NCBI GenBank assembly: GCA_964606085.1
Contig: CAZSFD010000005.1
Span: 1-64,000 of the forward strand
Direction of reading: 5' to 3'
Length of the DNA: 64,000 bases
DNA from: CAIQJJ01 sp964606085
GTDB taxonomy: Bacteria > Chloroflexota > Anaerolineae > Anaerolineales > UBA4823
In this document: piece after piece, positions 25,692 to 33,938 of the stretch
Layout of the letters: every line of letters begins with the position of its first letter
How positions within the stretch are numbered: the stretch's first letter is position 1
Program-made: the position numbers and the translations under genes
Notes under the pieces: generated by a model
Databases searched by the model: none
What the model saw: the letters and a program-made list of their open reading frames with translations, nothing else
Told to the model about the DNA's origin: nothing

Positions 25692-27110
25692 ATGAAAACC
25701 GTTTCGAAATTGCTCACCCTGTTGATCGCAGCCACCCTGCTTGTCAGTATCGTTGGCTGCACCGCGGCGCAACCGACCGCCACCCTGACGCCCGAACCCA
25801 CGGCTGTGCCGGCCACTGCCATACCGCCCACCGATACCCCCGAACCACAGCCTGTCACCATCCGCTATGCCGCCCATAACCTGGGCACCGAAGAGGAAAA
25901 TAACGCCGAGCGCCAGTTGATCGCCGCTTACATGGCGCTGCACCCCAACGTGACGATTGAGATCGTGGATATGAGCGCTGAAGGCGGTTGGGAAGCCAAC
26001 CTGACCGCTTACGCTGCCAAGGGCGAGTTCCCAGATGTCTTTTCGGCCTTCGACCTGCCGTTGTATATCAAAAATGATTGGCTGGCAGATGTCGGCCCGG
26101 TAGCCAGTGCAGACCCCGACTGGCAGAAAATTCCCCAGGCGCTGCGCGATTCGGTGGCCTTCAATGGCGTTTCGTATGGCGTGCCGTCGGGACAGTTCAT
26201 CGTGGGCTATGTGGTCAACAAAGACCTGTATGAAGCCGCCAACCTGGACGCCCCAGAATATGGCTTTAGCCTGGAAGATTACGAAGCCGCCATGATGGGC
26301 CTGAACAACCCCGCGGATGGCGTGCTTGGCCTGGATGAAGTATGGAATATCCCCGGCTGGCTGCCCAATTCGATTGACCCCAAACTCAAATGGTTCAGCT
26401 TCGACGGCGCCAACATGAATTACAACTCGGCTGCCTTCAAAGAGGCCATTGCCAAGATGGCGCAGTATGGCCCGTATGCCTGGGACGGCCTGAGCGATGA
26501 GCAGAAGACGAACTTCAAATCGGCTGGTCCGTGGGAACTCTTCCTCAACCAGGAAGTGGGGATGCGCTTCTCGTATGGCTGGGAACTGCCCGGCCTGATC
26601 CAGAACGCCACCTTCAATTGGGACTTCGTCGGCACCCCGGGCGGCAATCAGGCGCTGGTGTTCGACTTCATCGGCATCGGCAAGACCACCCAGAACCTGC
26701 AGGAGGCCTACAATTTCGCCAAGTGGATGGCTTTCTCGCCCGATGGGTATGCCAAGCGTGTTGAGATCGCCAAGACGATGAACTCCGTCCCCAATATGCC
26801 GGTGGCGGTGGATGATGCCACGCTGGCCTTGTACACATCTTTCTACCCGAACCAGCCTGGCCTGGCGGCGGCGATGAAAAACCTGGATAACAGCCTGATC
26901 GAGTCGGTGCAGAAGGCTGTCCCCGGTTTTGTGAATGCCCGTTGGGAAGGCAAAACCGGCATTGTGATCGATGGCGCAGAAGTTGAGCGCATTGATTTCT
27001 TCTGGAGCTATGGCAACTTCTCGAAGTTCAAGTTTGAAGATTACTCTGCCCAGCTCGAAGAATTCGCCAATAAGATTCTGGCCGAGGCCCGAGCCGGGAT
27101 TACGAAGTAG
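25692..27110 (+). CDS. Sugar ABC transporter substrate-binding lipoprotein
   Basis: 472 residues. Lipoprotein signal with lipobox VSIVGC (Cys23), then a Thr/Pro-rich spacer (about 25-53) that tethers the domain away from the membrane, then a family-1 extracellular solute-binding fold: NNAERQLIAAYMALHPNVTIEIVDM, a GEFPDVFSAFDLP segment, GVPSGQFIVGYVVNKDLYEAA, and GSA-type C-lobe elements. It delivers oligosaccharide to permeases. Two permease pairs lie downstream and I cannot tell which it serves. A terminator hairpin right after it would raise its level relative to the permeases, as is common for binding proteins. Confidence 0.9.
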   Translation: MKTVSKLLTLLIAATLLVSIVGCTAAQPTATLTPEPTAVPATAIPPTDTPEPQPVTIRYAAHNLGTEEENNAERQLIAAYMALHPNVTIEIVDMSAEGGWEANLTAYAAKGEFPDVFSAFDLPLYIKNDWLADVGPVASADPDWQKIPQALRDSVAFNGVSYGVPSGQFIVGYVVNKDLYEAANLDAPEYGFSLEDYEAAMMGLNNPADGVLGLDEVWNIPGWLPNSIDPKLKWFSFDGANMNYNSAAFKEAIAKMAQYGPYAWDGLSDEQKTNFKSAGPWELFLNQEVGMRFSYGWELPGLIQNATFNWDFVGTPGGNQALVFDFIGIGKTTQNLQEAYNFAKWMAFSPDGYAKRVEIAKTMNSVPNMPVAVDDATLALYTSFYPNQPGLAAAMKNLDNSLIESVQKAVPGFVNARWEGKTGIVIDGAEVERIDFFWSYGNFSKFKFEDYSAQLEEFANKILAEARAGITK

Positions 27111-27123
27111 TTGAATGCCTGTC

Positions 27124-27155
27124 AAGGGCGTTGTGGTGCGCCGCAACGCCCTTTT
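27124..27155 (+). terminator. Intra-operon terminator/attenuator after the binding protein
   Basis: AAGGGCGTTGTGG pairs with CCGCAACGCCCTT (13 bp, one wobble) around a TGCG loop and is followed by TTTTC. It lies 13 bases after the stop. It probably gives partial termination, since the following genes have no clear promoter. Confidence 0.8.
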
Positions 27156-27188
27156 CATTCGCCCGTGGTTGCTAAAAAAAAGGTGTCT

Positions 27189-30071
27189 ATGTCGAAGAAG
27201 ATGCCCCGCTTTTTCAGGCTGCTGGCTGCGCTATTGATCTTGCTGGTGATCAGCGCCCCCCTGGTGCGCCCTGCGCCGGCGTTGGGCCATCCCTTGCCGG
27301 TTCAACGCGCTGTGCAGGCTGGCGGCGGCATCGAGGTAAGGGCAGATGCGTTTGGCTTACCCGCCGCCGATGACCCGCTGGCGGCGGCGTATGCCAAACC
27401 GAGCGTTTTTCTGCAAGCCGGCGAACCGCTGCATTTCACGGCCGACATTCCGGCAGATGGCCTCTACACCGTGTCTTTCGATATGGCCGCCGGGCAGTCT
27501 TTCATCAACGGGCCAGAGGGTCAGCTTCTCGTGGATGGGTCTTTTCCGATCAGTGAGACGCGCCGGATCATTTTTCCCATCTTTTATCAAAACGCCAGCG
27601 ACCAATTCCCTTTGGATCGGTACGGCAACCAGGCGTTGATCCGTCAGGAACGGCTTTTGCGCTGGTCGAAGGTGGCCTTGCGCGATGCCAAATTCAGCCT
27701 GCCTTATCCGGCGCAAATCCCGCTGACGGCGGGGACGCATTCGTTTACTTTCATGCTTACCCAGGAGACCATGCTGCTGGGCAGTGTATACATCGAGCCA
27801 TTTTCAGCTTATCCGGCGTATGAGCGGTACGCGCAGGCTCACCCTGACCGCGCTTCTTCGGGGGTGTTGATCGAGCTTGAAGCCGAGTTTCCGACGTACA
27901 AGAACGACACCGCCATCCGGCCCACTGCTGTGCGCAGCCTGGAGGCATCGCCCTACGACGCCTACACGTTGATGCTGAATACCCTCGGCGGTGAGGGCTG
28001 GAAGCGCAGCGGCAGCGCTGTTTATTACGAGTTTTCGGTGCCGCAAGATGGCCAATATGCGATCAGCCTGCGCTGGCTGCAAAACTTCAAGGAGAACCTG
28101 ACCATTTTTCGCCGCATCACGGTGGATGATGCCGTGCTGTTCGACGAACTCAACGCCGTGCCTTTTCCCTATTCCACGCGCTGGGCCACCAGCACCCTGG
28201 GCGGCGATACGCCTTTCAAAATTTACCTGACCCAGGGCAGGCATGTACTGGGGATCGAGGCCAGCAATTCTCCGTACAACCCGGCGCTTACCAAAATCCA
28301 GAAGGTGCTGCTCGACATCAACCGCTTGTCGCTGGAAATCCGCAAGCTGACCGGCAACCAGGCCGACCCGTTCAAGGAATGGGTGCTGTCTGATTACATT
28401 CCCGATATTGAGGCGCGGCTCACGGCGATTGCCGATGACTTGCAAAGCGATATGACTGGCCTGGTGGCGATTAACCAGGCCAACCGCTCGCAGGAAATCT
28501 TGATGTACCAGATGGCGATTGACAACCTGCGCTACCTGGCCGATGAACCGGACAAAATTCCCGTTCGCATGAACCGCTTCTCCACGGGGGCTGGCTCGGC
28601 GGCGGAATTGCTGGGGAAAATTTTGCCGTCGCTTCAGGAGCAGCCCCTGGCGTTGGATAAAATTTACATCCATTCGCCCGATACGCCTCCGCCGGCGGTG
28701 CGTGTGTCGTGGTGGGCCAGCCTGGCCGATGGCCTGCGGCGTTTCGTCCATTCTTTCCGGCAGGACCCTTACAATTCCATTGGGGCGCAGGAAGGCGAAA
28801 TTGAAGTGTGGGTCAACCGGCCACGCCAGTACGTAGATTTGATGCAATTCCTGACCGATCAGACCTTTACCCCCGATACTGGCATCTCGGTCAAGTTTTC
28901 GATCATGCCCAATGAGTCTAAGCTGGTGCTGGCCAAGGCGGCGGGCATCGAACCAGATGTGGCGCTTGGCATCAGCACCAACATCCCCTACGAACTGGCC
29001 GTGCGCAACGCGTTGAAAGACCTGCGTACGTTCGAGGATTTCGACTCGTTCATCAACATTTACACCCCTGGTTCTTTGCTGAGCTATGTTTTGAACGATT
29101 CGGTGTATGCCATCCCAGAGACGCAAGATTTTTGGGTCACGTTTTACCGCCAAGACATCTTGCAATCGTTGGGTATTCCGGTGCCGCACACCTACGATGA
29201 AGTGATCGAGATTTTGCCAGAATTGCAGCGCTATGGGATGAACTACAACACCCCCCTTTCTGGCGGCGCTGGCCTGAAAGGGTATTTGGTGACGGCCCCC
29301 TATCTGTTCAATTACAATGCCGAACTGTATCGCCCTGATGGCTTCGCTTCTGGCCTGGATAGCGATGCGGCGATCAACGCCCTCAAGTTCATGGCGGAGA
29401 GTTTTACCGTTTATGGTATGCCGCTGACCACTTCCAGCTTTTATGACAGCTTTCGCTACGGCAGCCTGCCTATCGGGGTATCCAACTTTACCGATTATCT
29501 CAAGCTGCTCACCGCTGCGCCGGAGTTGACCGGGTTGTGGGCGATTGACCTCTACCCGGCCACGGTTCTGCCTGATGGCAGCCAAAACCGCTGGGCCACG
29601 GGTTCGGCGCAGGCATGTATCATGTTCGCAGATACCGAGCAGCCTGAAAAATCCTGGCAGTTTTTGAAATGGTGGATGTCTACGGAGACGCAGGTGGAAT
29701 TTCAGCAGCAGCTTGTGTTGAATTATGGCATGGAATACTTGTGGAATTCGGCGAATGTCGCAGCCTTCAGCTATATTCCCATTCCCCAGGAACACAAAGA
29801 CATTATTCTGGAGCAATGGAAGTGGCTGCAAGAGCCGGTGAGACTGCCCGGCAGCTACATGCAGGAACGCGAGTTGAGCAACGCCTGGAATAAGATCGTC
29901 TTCGATGGGGTCAACCCACGCGTGGCCCTCGATGACGCCATCCTGGTGATCAACCGCGAAATTGCCCGCAAGATGGAGGAATTTGGCTACCTGGAGAATG
30001 GCGTGCCGGTCAAGGCGTTCAAAGTGCCCACCCTCGAGACGGTGAAGGGCTGGATGGAGCAGGGCCAATGA
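27189..30071 (+). CDS. Chimeric 960-residue extracellular solute-binding protein with N-terminal carbohydrate-binding-like half
   Basis: Signal peptide MSKKMPRFFRLLAALLILLVISAPLV, with no lipobox. Residues about 40-375 form two beta-sandwich-like modules (PLHFTADIPADGLYTVSFDMA...; AVYYEFSVPQDGQYAISLRWLQNF...TQGRHVLGIEAS) resembling carbohydrate-binding jelly rolls. A helical linker (about 375-500) and a short transmembrane-free hinge lead to a complete family-1 solute-binding domain (about 535-960: EIEVWVNRPRQYVDLMQFLTDQ..., DVALGISTNIPYELA..., EKSWQFLKWWMSTETQ...). That is roughly twice the usual length of a binding protein. It overlaps the next permease by ATGA. Probably anchored outside the membrane as a glycan-capturing receptor for the transporter. 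Start 27189 has AAGGTG upstream. Confidence 0.8.
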   Translation: MSKKMPRFFRLLAALLILLVISAPLVRPAPALGHPLPVQRAVQAGGGIEVRADAFGLPAADDPLAAAYAKPSVFLQAGEPLHFTADIPADGLYTVSFDMAAGQSFINGPEGQLLVDGSFPISETRRIIFPIFYQNASDQFPLDRYGNQALIRQERLLRWSKVALRDAKFSLPYPAQIPLTAGTHSFTFMLTQETMLLGSVYIEPFSAYPAYERYAQAHPDRASSGVLIELEAEFPTYKNDTAIRPTAVRSLEASPYDAYTLMLNTLGGEGWKRSGSAVYYEFSVPQDGQYAISLRWLQNFKENLTIFRRITVDDAVLFDELNAVPFPYSTRWATSTLGGDTPFKIYLTQGRHVLGIEASNSPYNPALTKIQKVLLDINRLSLEIRKLTGNQADPFKEWVLSDYIPDIEARLTAIADDLQSDMTGLVAINQANRSQEILMYQMAIDNLRYLADEPDKIPVRMNRFSTGAGSAAELLGKILPSLQEQPLALDKIYIHSPDTPPPAVRVSWWASLADGLRRFVHSFRQDPYNSIGAQEGEIEVWVNRPRQYVDLMQFLTDQTFTPDTGISVKFSIMPNESKLVLAKAAGIEPDVALGISTNIPYELAVRNALKDLRTFEDFDSFINIYTPGSLLSYVLNDSVYAIPETQDFWVTFYRQDILQSLGIPVPHTYDEVIEILPELQRYGMNYNTPLSGGAGLKGYLVTAPYLFNYNAELYRPDGFASGLDSDAAINALKFMAESFTVYGMPLTTSSFYDSFRYGSLPIGVSNFTDYLKLLTAAPELTGLWAIDLYPATVLPDGSQNRWATGSAQACIMFADTEQPEKSWQFLKWWMSTETQVEFQQQLVLNYGMEYLWNSANVAAFSYIPIPQEHKDIILEQWKWLQEPVRLPGSYMQERELSNAWNKIVFDGVNPRVALDDAILVINREIARKMEEFGYLENGVPVKAFKVPTLETVKGWMEQGQ

Positions 30072-31015
30072 CCGCCGCGCGCAGCAGTACGGTTCTGGCA
30101 ACTCGTGGCGTTCCCAGCGCAGCCCGCAAGTGGATCGATCAGGAGGGCAATGCCTACGCTTTCCTATCCATGTATGCGGCGATGTTCATTATTTTCATCG
30201 TGCTGCCTGTGGTGGTGGCTATTCTGCTGTCGTTTACCTTTTTTGACACGATCCAGCCGCCCACCTTCAATGGCATGAAGAATTACATCACCCTGCTGAC
30301 CCAGGATGACATCTTCATGCGCTATGTCATCCCCAACACGGTCCAGTTTGCCGTGATTGTGGGGCCGGGTGGCTATATTTTGTCTTTCCTGCTGGCCTGG
30401 ATGCTGGCCCAACTTCCCAAGCTGCCGCGTACCCTCTTCGCTTTGATCCTGTATTCGCCCTCGATGACGGGTGGCGTGGCAATGTCGGTGGTGTGGCTGA
30501 CCATTTTTAGCGGCGACCAGAACGGCTATCTCAACAGCTTGCTGCTCAGCTATGGCGCGATCCAGGAGCCGATCCAATGGTTGCAGTCGCCGCAATACCT
30601 GATGACGATGATGATTGTGGTGACGCTGTGGAGCAGCATGGGGGTGGGCTTTTTGGCGATGCTGGCGGGGATTTTGGAGATCAACCCGGAACTGTATGAG
30701 GCCGGGGCGCTGGATGGCATTCGCAACCGCTTCCAGGAAATCATCCACATCACCATCCCCTCGATGAAGCCGCAGATGTTGTTTGGGGCGGTGATGGCGA
30801 TTGTGTCCACCTTTCAGGCGGGAGCCATCGGTGTCACGCTTTCGGGAGCCAACCCCACGCCGCAGTATGCCGGGCAGTTGATCGTCAACCACATCGAAGA
30901 TTTCGGCTTCATCCGCTACGAGATGGGCTATGCCGCGGCGGCTTCGGTGGTGCTGCTGCTGATGGTGTTGTTCTTCGCGCGTGTGGCAAACCGTCTGTTT
31001 GGCAGCCCGGAGTAG
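30068..31015 (+). CDS. ABC sugar permease, UgpA/LplB-like
   Basis: 315 residues with six membrane helices (first YAAMFIIFIVLPVVVAILLSF) and the EAA cytoplasmic loop EAGALDGIRNRFQEIIHITIPSMKP, which docks to the ATPase. It overlaps the chimeric binding protein by four bases and is 8 nt upstream of its partner permease. No ATP-binding subunit is encoded in the locus; an MsmK-type shared ATPase is assumed. Confidence 0.92.
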   Translation: MTAARSSTVLATRGVPSAARKWIDQEGNAYAFLSMYAAMFIIFIVLPVVVAILLSFTFFDTIQPPTFNGMKNYITLLTQDDIFMRYVIPNTVQFAVIVGPGGYILSFLLAWMLAQLPKLPRTLFALILYSPSMTGGVAMSVVWLTIFSGDQNGYLNSLLLSYGAIQEPIQWLQSPQYLMTMMIVVTLWSSMGVGFLAMLAGILEINPELYEAGALDGIRNRFQEIIHITIPSMKPQMLFGAVMAIVSTFQAGAIGVTLSGANPTPQYAGQLIVNHIEDFGFIRYEMGYAAAASVVLLLMVLFFARVANRLFGSPE

Positions 31016-31023
31016 GAGGCCGT

Positions 31024-31929
31024 GTGAAGATCACCAAATTATTCCATTACGCCAGGGCCTATAACAGCGGCACCAACCCGCGCGGGTTTCATCCCAGCCA
31101 GATCAAGTTCTATATCATTTTGCTGCCACTGTCGTTGCTGATGATCTTGCCGATTGTCTTTATCTTTTCACATGCTTTCAAACCGCCCGATGAACTGTTC
31201 GCTTACCCGCCGCGCTTTTTGGTGACCAACCCCACCCTGAATAACTTTCGGCAATTGTTCTCCAAAATGACCACTTCCGGCGTGCCGGTCAGCCGCTACC
31301 TGTTCAACAGCGTGGTGATCACGCTGGTTTCAGTGGGGGCTTCGATCCTGGTCTCCTCCACGGCGGCTTACGCCTTGTCCAAGAAACGCTTTGCGCTTAA
31401 GCAGACCTTGTTTGCCATCAATACGGCGGCGTTGATGTTCGTGCCAATTGCCGTGACCATCCCGCGCTTCCTGATTATCGAGCGCCTGGGGCTGATGGAT
31501 ACGTTCCTCGTCCACATTTTGCCGGCGTTGGCTATGCCGGTGGGTTTGTTTCTAGTCAAGCAGTTCATAGACGGCATCCCCAACGAAGTGATCGAAGCCG
31601 CCCAGGTGGATGGCGCCTCGGACATCTGGATTTATTGGCGCATCATCTTGCCGATGATCCGCCCGGCCATTGCCACCATCGCCATCCTGATCTTCCAGGC
31701 CACCTGGAACAACGCCGAAACTTCAACTCTGTACGTCAACAGCGAAAGCCTGAAAACCTTCGCTTTCTACCTGACCACCCTCACCTCCACCACCAGCGGC
31801 GCTAACACCGTCGCCGGGCAGGGCATTGCTGCTGCTGCCTCGCTGATCATGTTCCTGCCGAACCTGCTTATTTTCATTTTGCTGCAAAGCCAGGTGATGA
31901 GCACCATGTCGCATTCGGGACTCAAGTGA
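31024..31929 (+). CDS. ABC sugar permease, UgpE/AraQ-like
   Basis: 301 residues starting at GTG 31024 with AGGAGG four bases upstream. Six helices; EAA loop EAAQVDGASDIWIYWRIILPMIRP. It forms the heterodimeric channel with the preceding permease. Its stop overlaps the next start (TGATG). Confidence 0.92.
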   Translation: MKITKLFHYARAYNSGTNPRGFHPSQIKFYIILLPLSLLMILPIVFIFSHAFKPPDELFAYPPRFLVTNPTLNNFRQLFSKMTTSGVPVSRYLFNSVVITLVSVGASILVSSTAAYALSKKRFALKQTLFAINTAALMFVPIAVTIPRFLIIERLGLMDTFLVHILPALAMPVGLFLVKQFIDGIPNEVIEAAQVDGASDIWIYWRIILPMIRPAIATIAILIFQATWNNAETSTLYVNSESLKTFAFYLTTLTSTTSGANTVAGQGIAAAASLIMFLPNLLIFILLQSQVMSTMSHSGLK

Positions 31930-33938
31930 TGAAAAAGCTCGCTGCAATTCTTCTGCTGGTGTTGGCGCTTTCGGGACTTTCGGCTTCGGGCGCACAGGCC
32001 ACTTCGCCATATACCACCTGGGCTTTGGGCCCAGGCGGTTTGCTCTTTCTCACTCAAGATGCTTATCGGCCATATGACGAAATCGCCTTGCCCATCGCGG
32101 GTGCTGAGGATTTCATTGTGACTGCCGATGGCACGATCTACCTGGCCGATACCGGGAAGGGGCGCATCCTCAAGCTGGAGAATTTCGAGATCGCCGCCAC
32201 ACTGGGGGCAGAGGTGCTGCAAAGCCCGACCGGCATAGATGTCGGCCCGGATGGAACGCTGTACATCGCCGATGCCAAGACAAATACGGTTGTCATTCTG
32301 GATCAAGCTGGCAACCTGATCAGCCAGCTCGGGCGGCCTGGCGAGCCGTTGTTTGGCAAATCGAGGCAATTCTTGCCCCGCAAAATTGCCGTAGACGCCC
32401 GCAAGAACCTCTATATCATCAACGAAGGGTCGGTCAATGGGATTGTGCAGATGAACCCCTACGGCAATTTCATTGGCTATTTTGGCGCCAATGCGGCTTC
32501 CACTTCGGTCAGGTTCATTTTGCAGCGCTTGTTCCTTTCTGAGGAGCAGCTCGACCAGTTCATCAAGAACACGGCCGCCTCGCCGTCGAACCTCGCCATA
32601 GATAGCCAGGGGATGGTGTACACGGTGACTTCTGGCTCTTCCAGGGGCGAGGGCATCCGCCGTTTCATCATTTCGGGCAAGAATATCTTTCCCACCACCT
32701 ATGGCTCCACCACCTTTCGAGACATCCATGTCAGCGAAGATGGCCTGGTGATTGCCGTGGATGAAAGCGGCCAGATTTACGAATACGACACGCACGGCAC
32801 GCTGCTGTTTGTGTTTGGCGCGAAAGACCAGGGCGAACAGCGCCTGGGCACACTGCTGGACCCCACGGCCATCGCCCGCTTCGGCGATTTTCTCTATGTT
32901 TTAGATCGGGGCAAGAATGCCATCGTCATTTACCAGTCTACCGAATTTTCGCGCAGGGTGCATCAAGGGGTGAAGCTGTATATGGACGGCTTTTACGTGG
33001 AAGCGCGGCCTTATTTCGAGGAAGTGCTGAACTTCAACGGGTCGTTCATCATGGCCTACCAGGCCATCGCCGATGCCTATTTCAAGCAAAGGGATTTTGT
33101 CAATGCCCTGGCCTATTACCGCTACGCCGAAGACCGCCCCGGGTACTCGCAGGCTTTTTGGGAGCTGCGCAACGCTGTCTTGCAGCAATACCTGTCGCCG
33201 GCCCTGTTTGGGTTGATCGGGTTGTGGGTGATCTATGGTGGGGTGAGCCGCCTGGATCGGCGCTATCGGTGGTTCGAGCCGCTGCGCGCCTGGCTGCGCG
33301 GCTTGCAGCGCTTTCATTTGGTGGATGATTTTGTGTTCATGTTCCGCTTTATCAGGCAGCCAGCCGACAGCTTTTACTACATCAAGAAAAACCAGCGCGG
33401 CAGCCTGTGGTTTGCGCTGCTGGTTTACCTGTGGGTGGTTGCCCTGCGGCTGGTTTCGCTCTACCTGACGGGATTTGTTTTCAACCCTTACCCCTCGCCA
33501 GCCAACATCCGGGTTGAAAATGAACTGATTCCCCCGATCTTGCTCATTTTTCTGTGGAATGCCGCCAATTACCTGGTTTCGACCATCAGCGATGGCGAAG
33601 GGCGTGTGCGCGATGTGATCGTCGGCAGCGCGTACAGCCTGTTTCCGCTGGCCCTGTTTTCGCTGCCGCTGGCGCTGCTTTCCAATGTGCTGTCGCTCAA
33701 CGAAGTTTTTATTTACACGTTCACCCAAAATATCCTCCTGGCATGGACGGGGTTGATGTTGTCCATCATGGTCATGGAAATTCACAACTACTCGTTTCGC
33801 GAGACCATCCGCAACATCATCACCACCCTCTTTACCATGGCCCTGTTCATGCTGACGGGCTATATTTTGTACGTCTTGTTCTCCCAACTGTTCGATTTCG
33901 TTTTCGCCATCTACCAGGAGCTGCGATTACGTGTCTAA
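31929..33938 (+). CDS. NHL-propeller, TPR and YIP1 membrane protein
   Basis: 669 residues. Signal peptide (1-25), then an NHL-type six-bladed propeller (about 30-340) with repeats such as EDFIVTADGTIYLADTGKGRILKL, PTGIDVGPDGTLYIADAKTNTVVIL and PTAIARFGDFLYVLDRGKNAIVI. A TPR-like segment (about 345-410: VEARPYFEEVLNFNGSFIMAYQAIADAYFKQRDFVNALAYY) and a helix at about 418-435 follow. The C-terminal YIP1-type domain (about 470-669) has five or six helices. The propeller is presumably extracytoplasmic, with YIP1 in the membrane. Translation is coupled on both sides. Similar NHL-YIP1/DUF5696 pairs next to sugar ABC genes are known to me from Firmicutes annotations, but no function has been assigned. 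Confidence 0.75.
   Translation: MKKLAAILLLVLALSGLSASGAQATSPYTTWALGPGGLLFLTQDAYRPYDEIALPIAGAEDFIVTADGTIYLADTGKGRILKLENFEIAATLGAEVLQSPTGIDVGPDGTLYIADAKTNTVVILDQAGNLISQLGRPGEPLFGKSRQFLPRKIAVDARKNLYIINEGSVNGIVQMNPYGNFIGYFGANAASTSVRFILQRLFLSEEQLDQFIKNTAASPSNLAIDSQGMVYTVTSGSSRGEGIRRFIISGKNIFPTTYGSTTFRDIHVSEDGLVIAVDESGQIYEYDTHGTLLFVFGAKDQGEQRLGTLLDPTAIARFGDFLYVLDRGKNAIVIYQSTEFSRRVHQGVKLYMDGFYVEARPYFEEVLNFNGSFIMAYQAIADAYFKQRDFVNALAYYRYAEDRPGYSQAFWELRNAVLQQYLSPALFGLIGLWVIYGGVSRLDRRYRWFEPLRAWLRGLQRFHLVDDFVFMFRFIRQPADSFYYIKKNQRGSLWFALLVYLWVVALRLVSLYLTGFVFNPYPSPANIRVENELIPPILLIFLWNAANYLVSTISDGEGRVRDVIVGSAYSLFPLALFSLPLALLSNVLSLNEVFIYTFTQNILLAWTGLMLSIMVMEIHNYSFRETIRNIITTLFTMALFMLTGYILYVLFSQLFDFVFAIYQELRLRV

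Noticed and set aside
27804..30101. Long antisense open frames (also 25386-27158, 33847-35676, 7985-9481, 3097-4317, 14430-15554)
   Set aside because: They run opposite to well-supported genes, have low-complexity Gly/Arg/His-rich translations and no family motifs; typical shadows of high-GC coding DNA.
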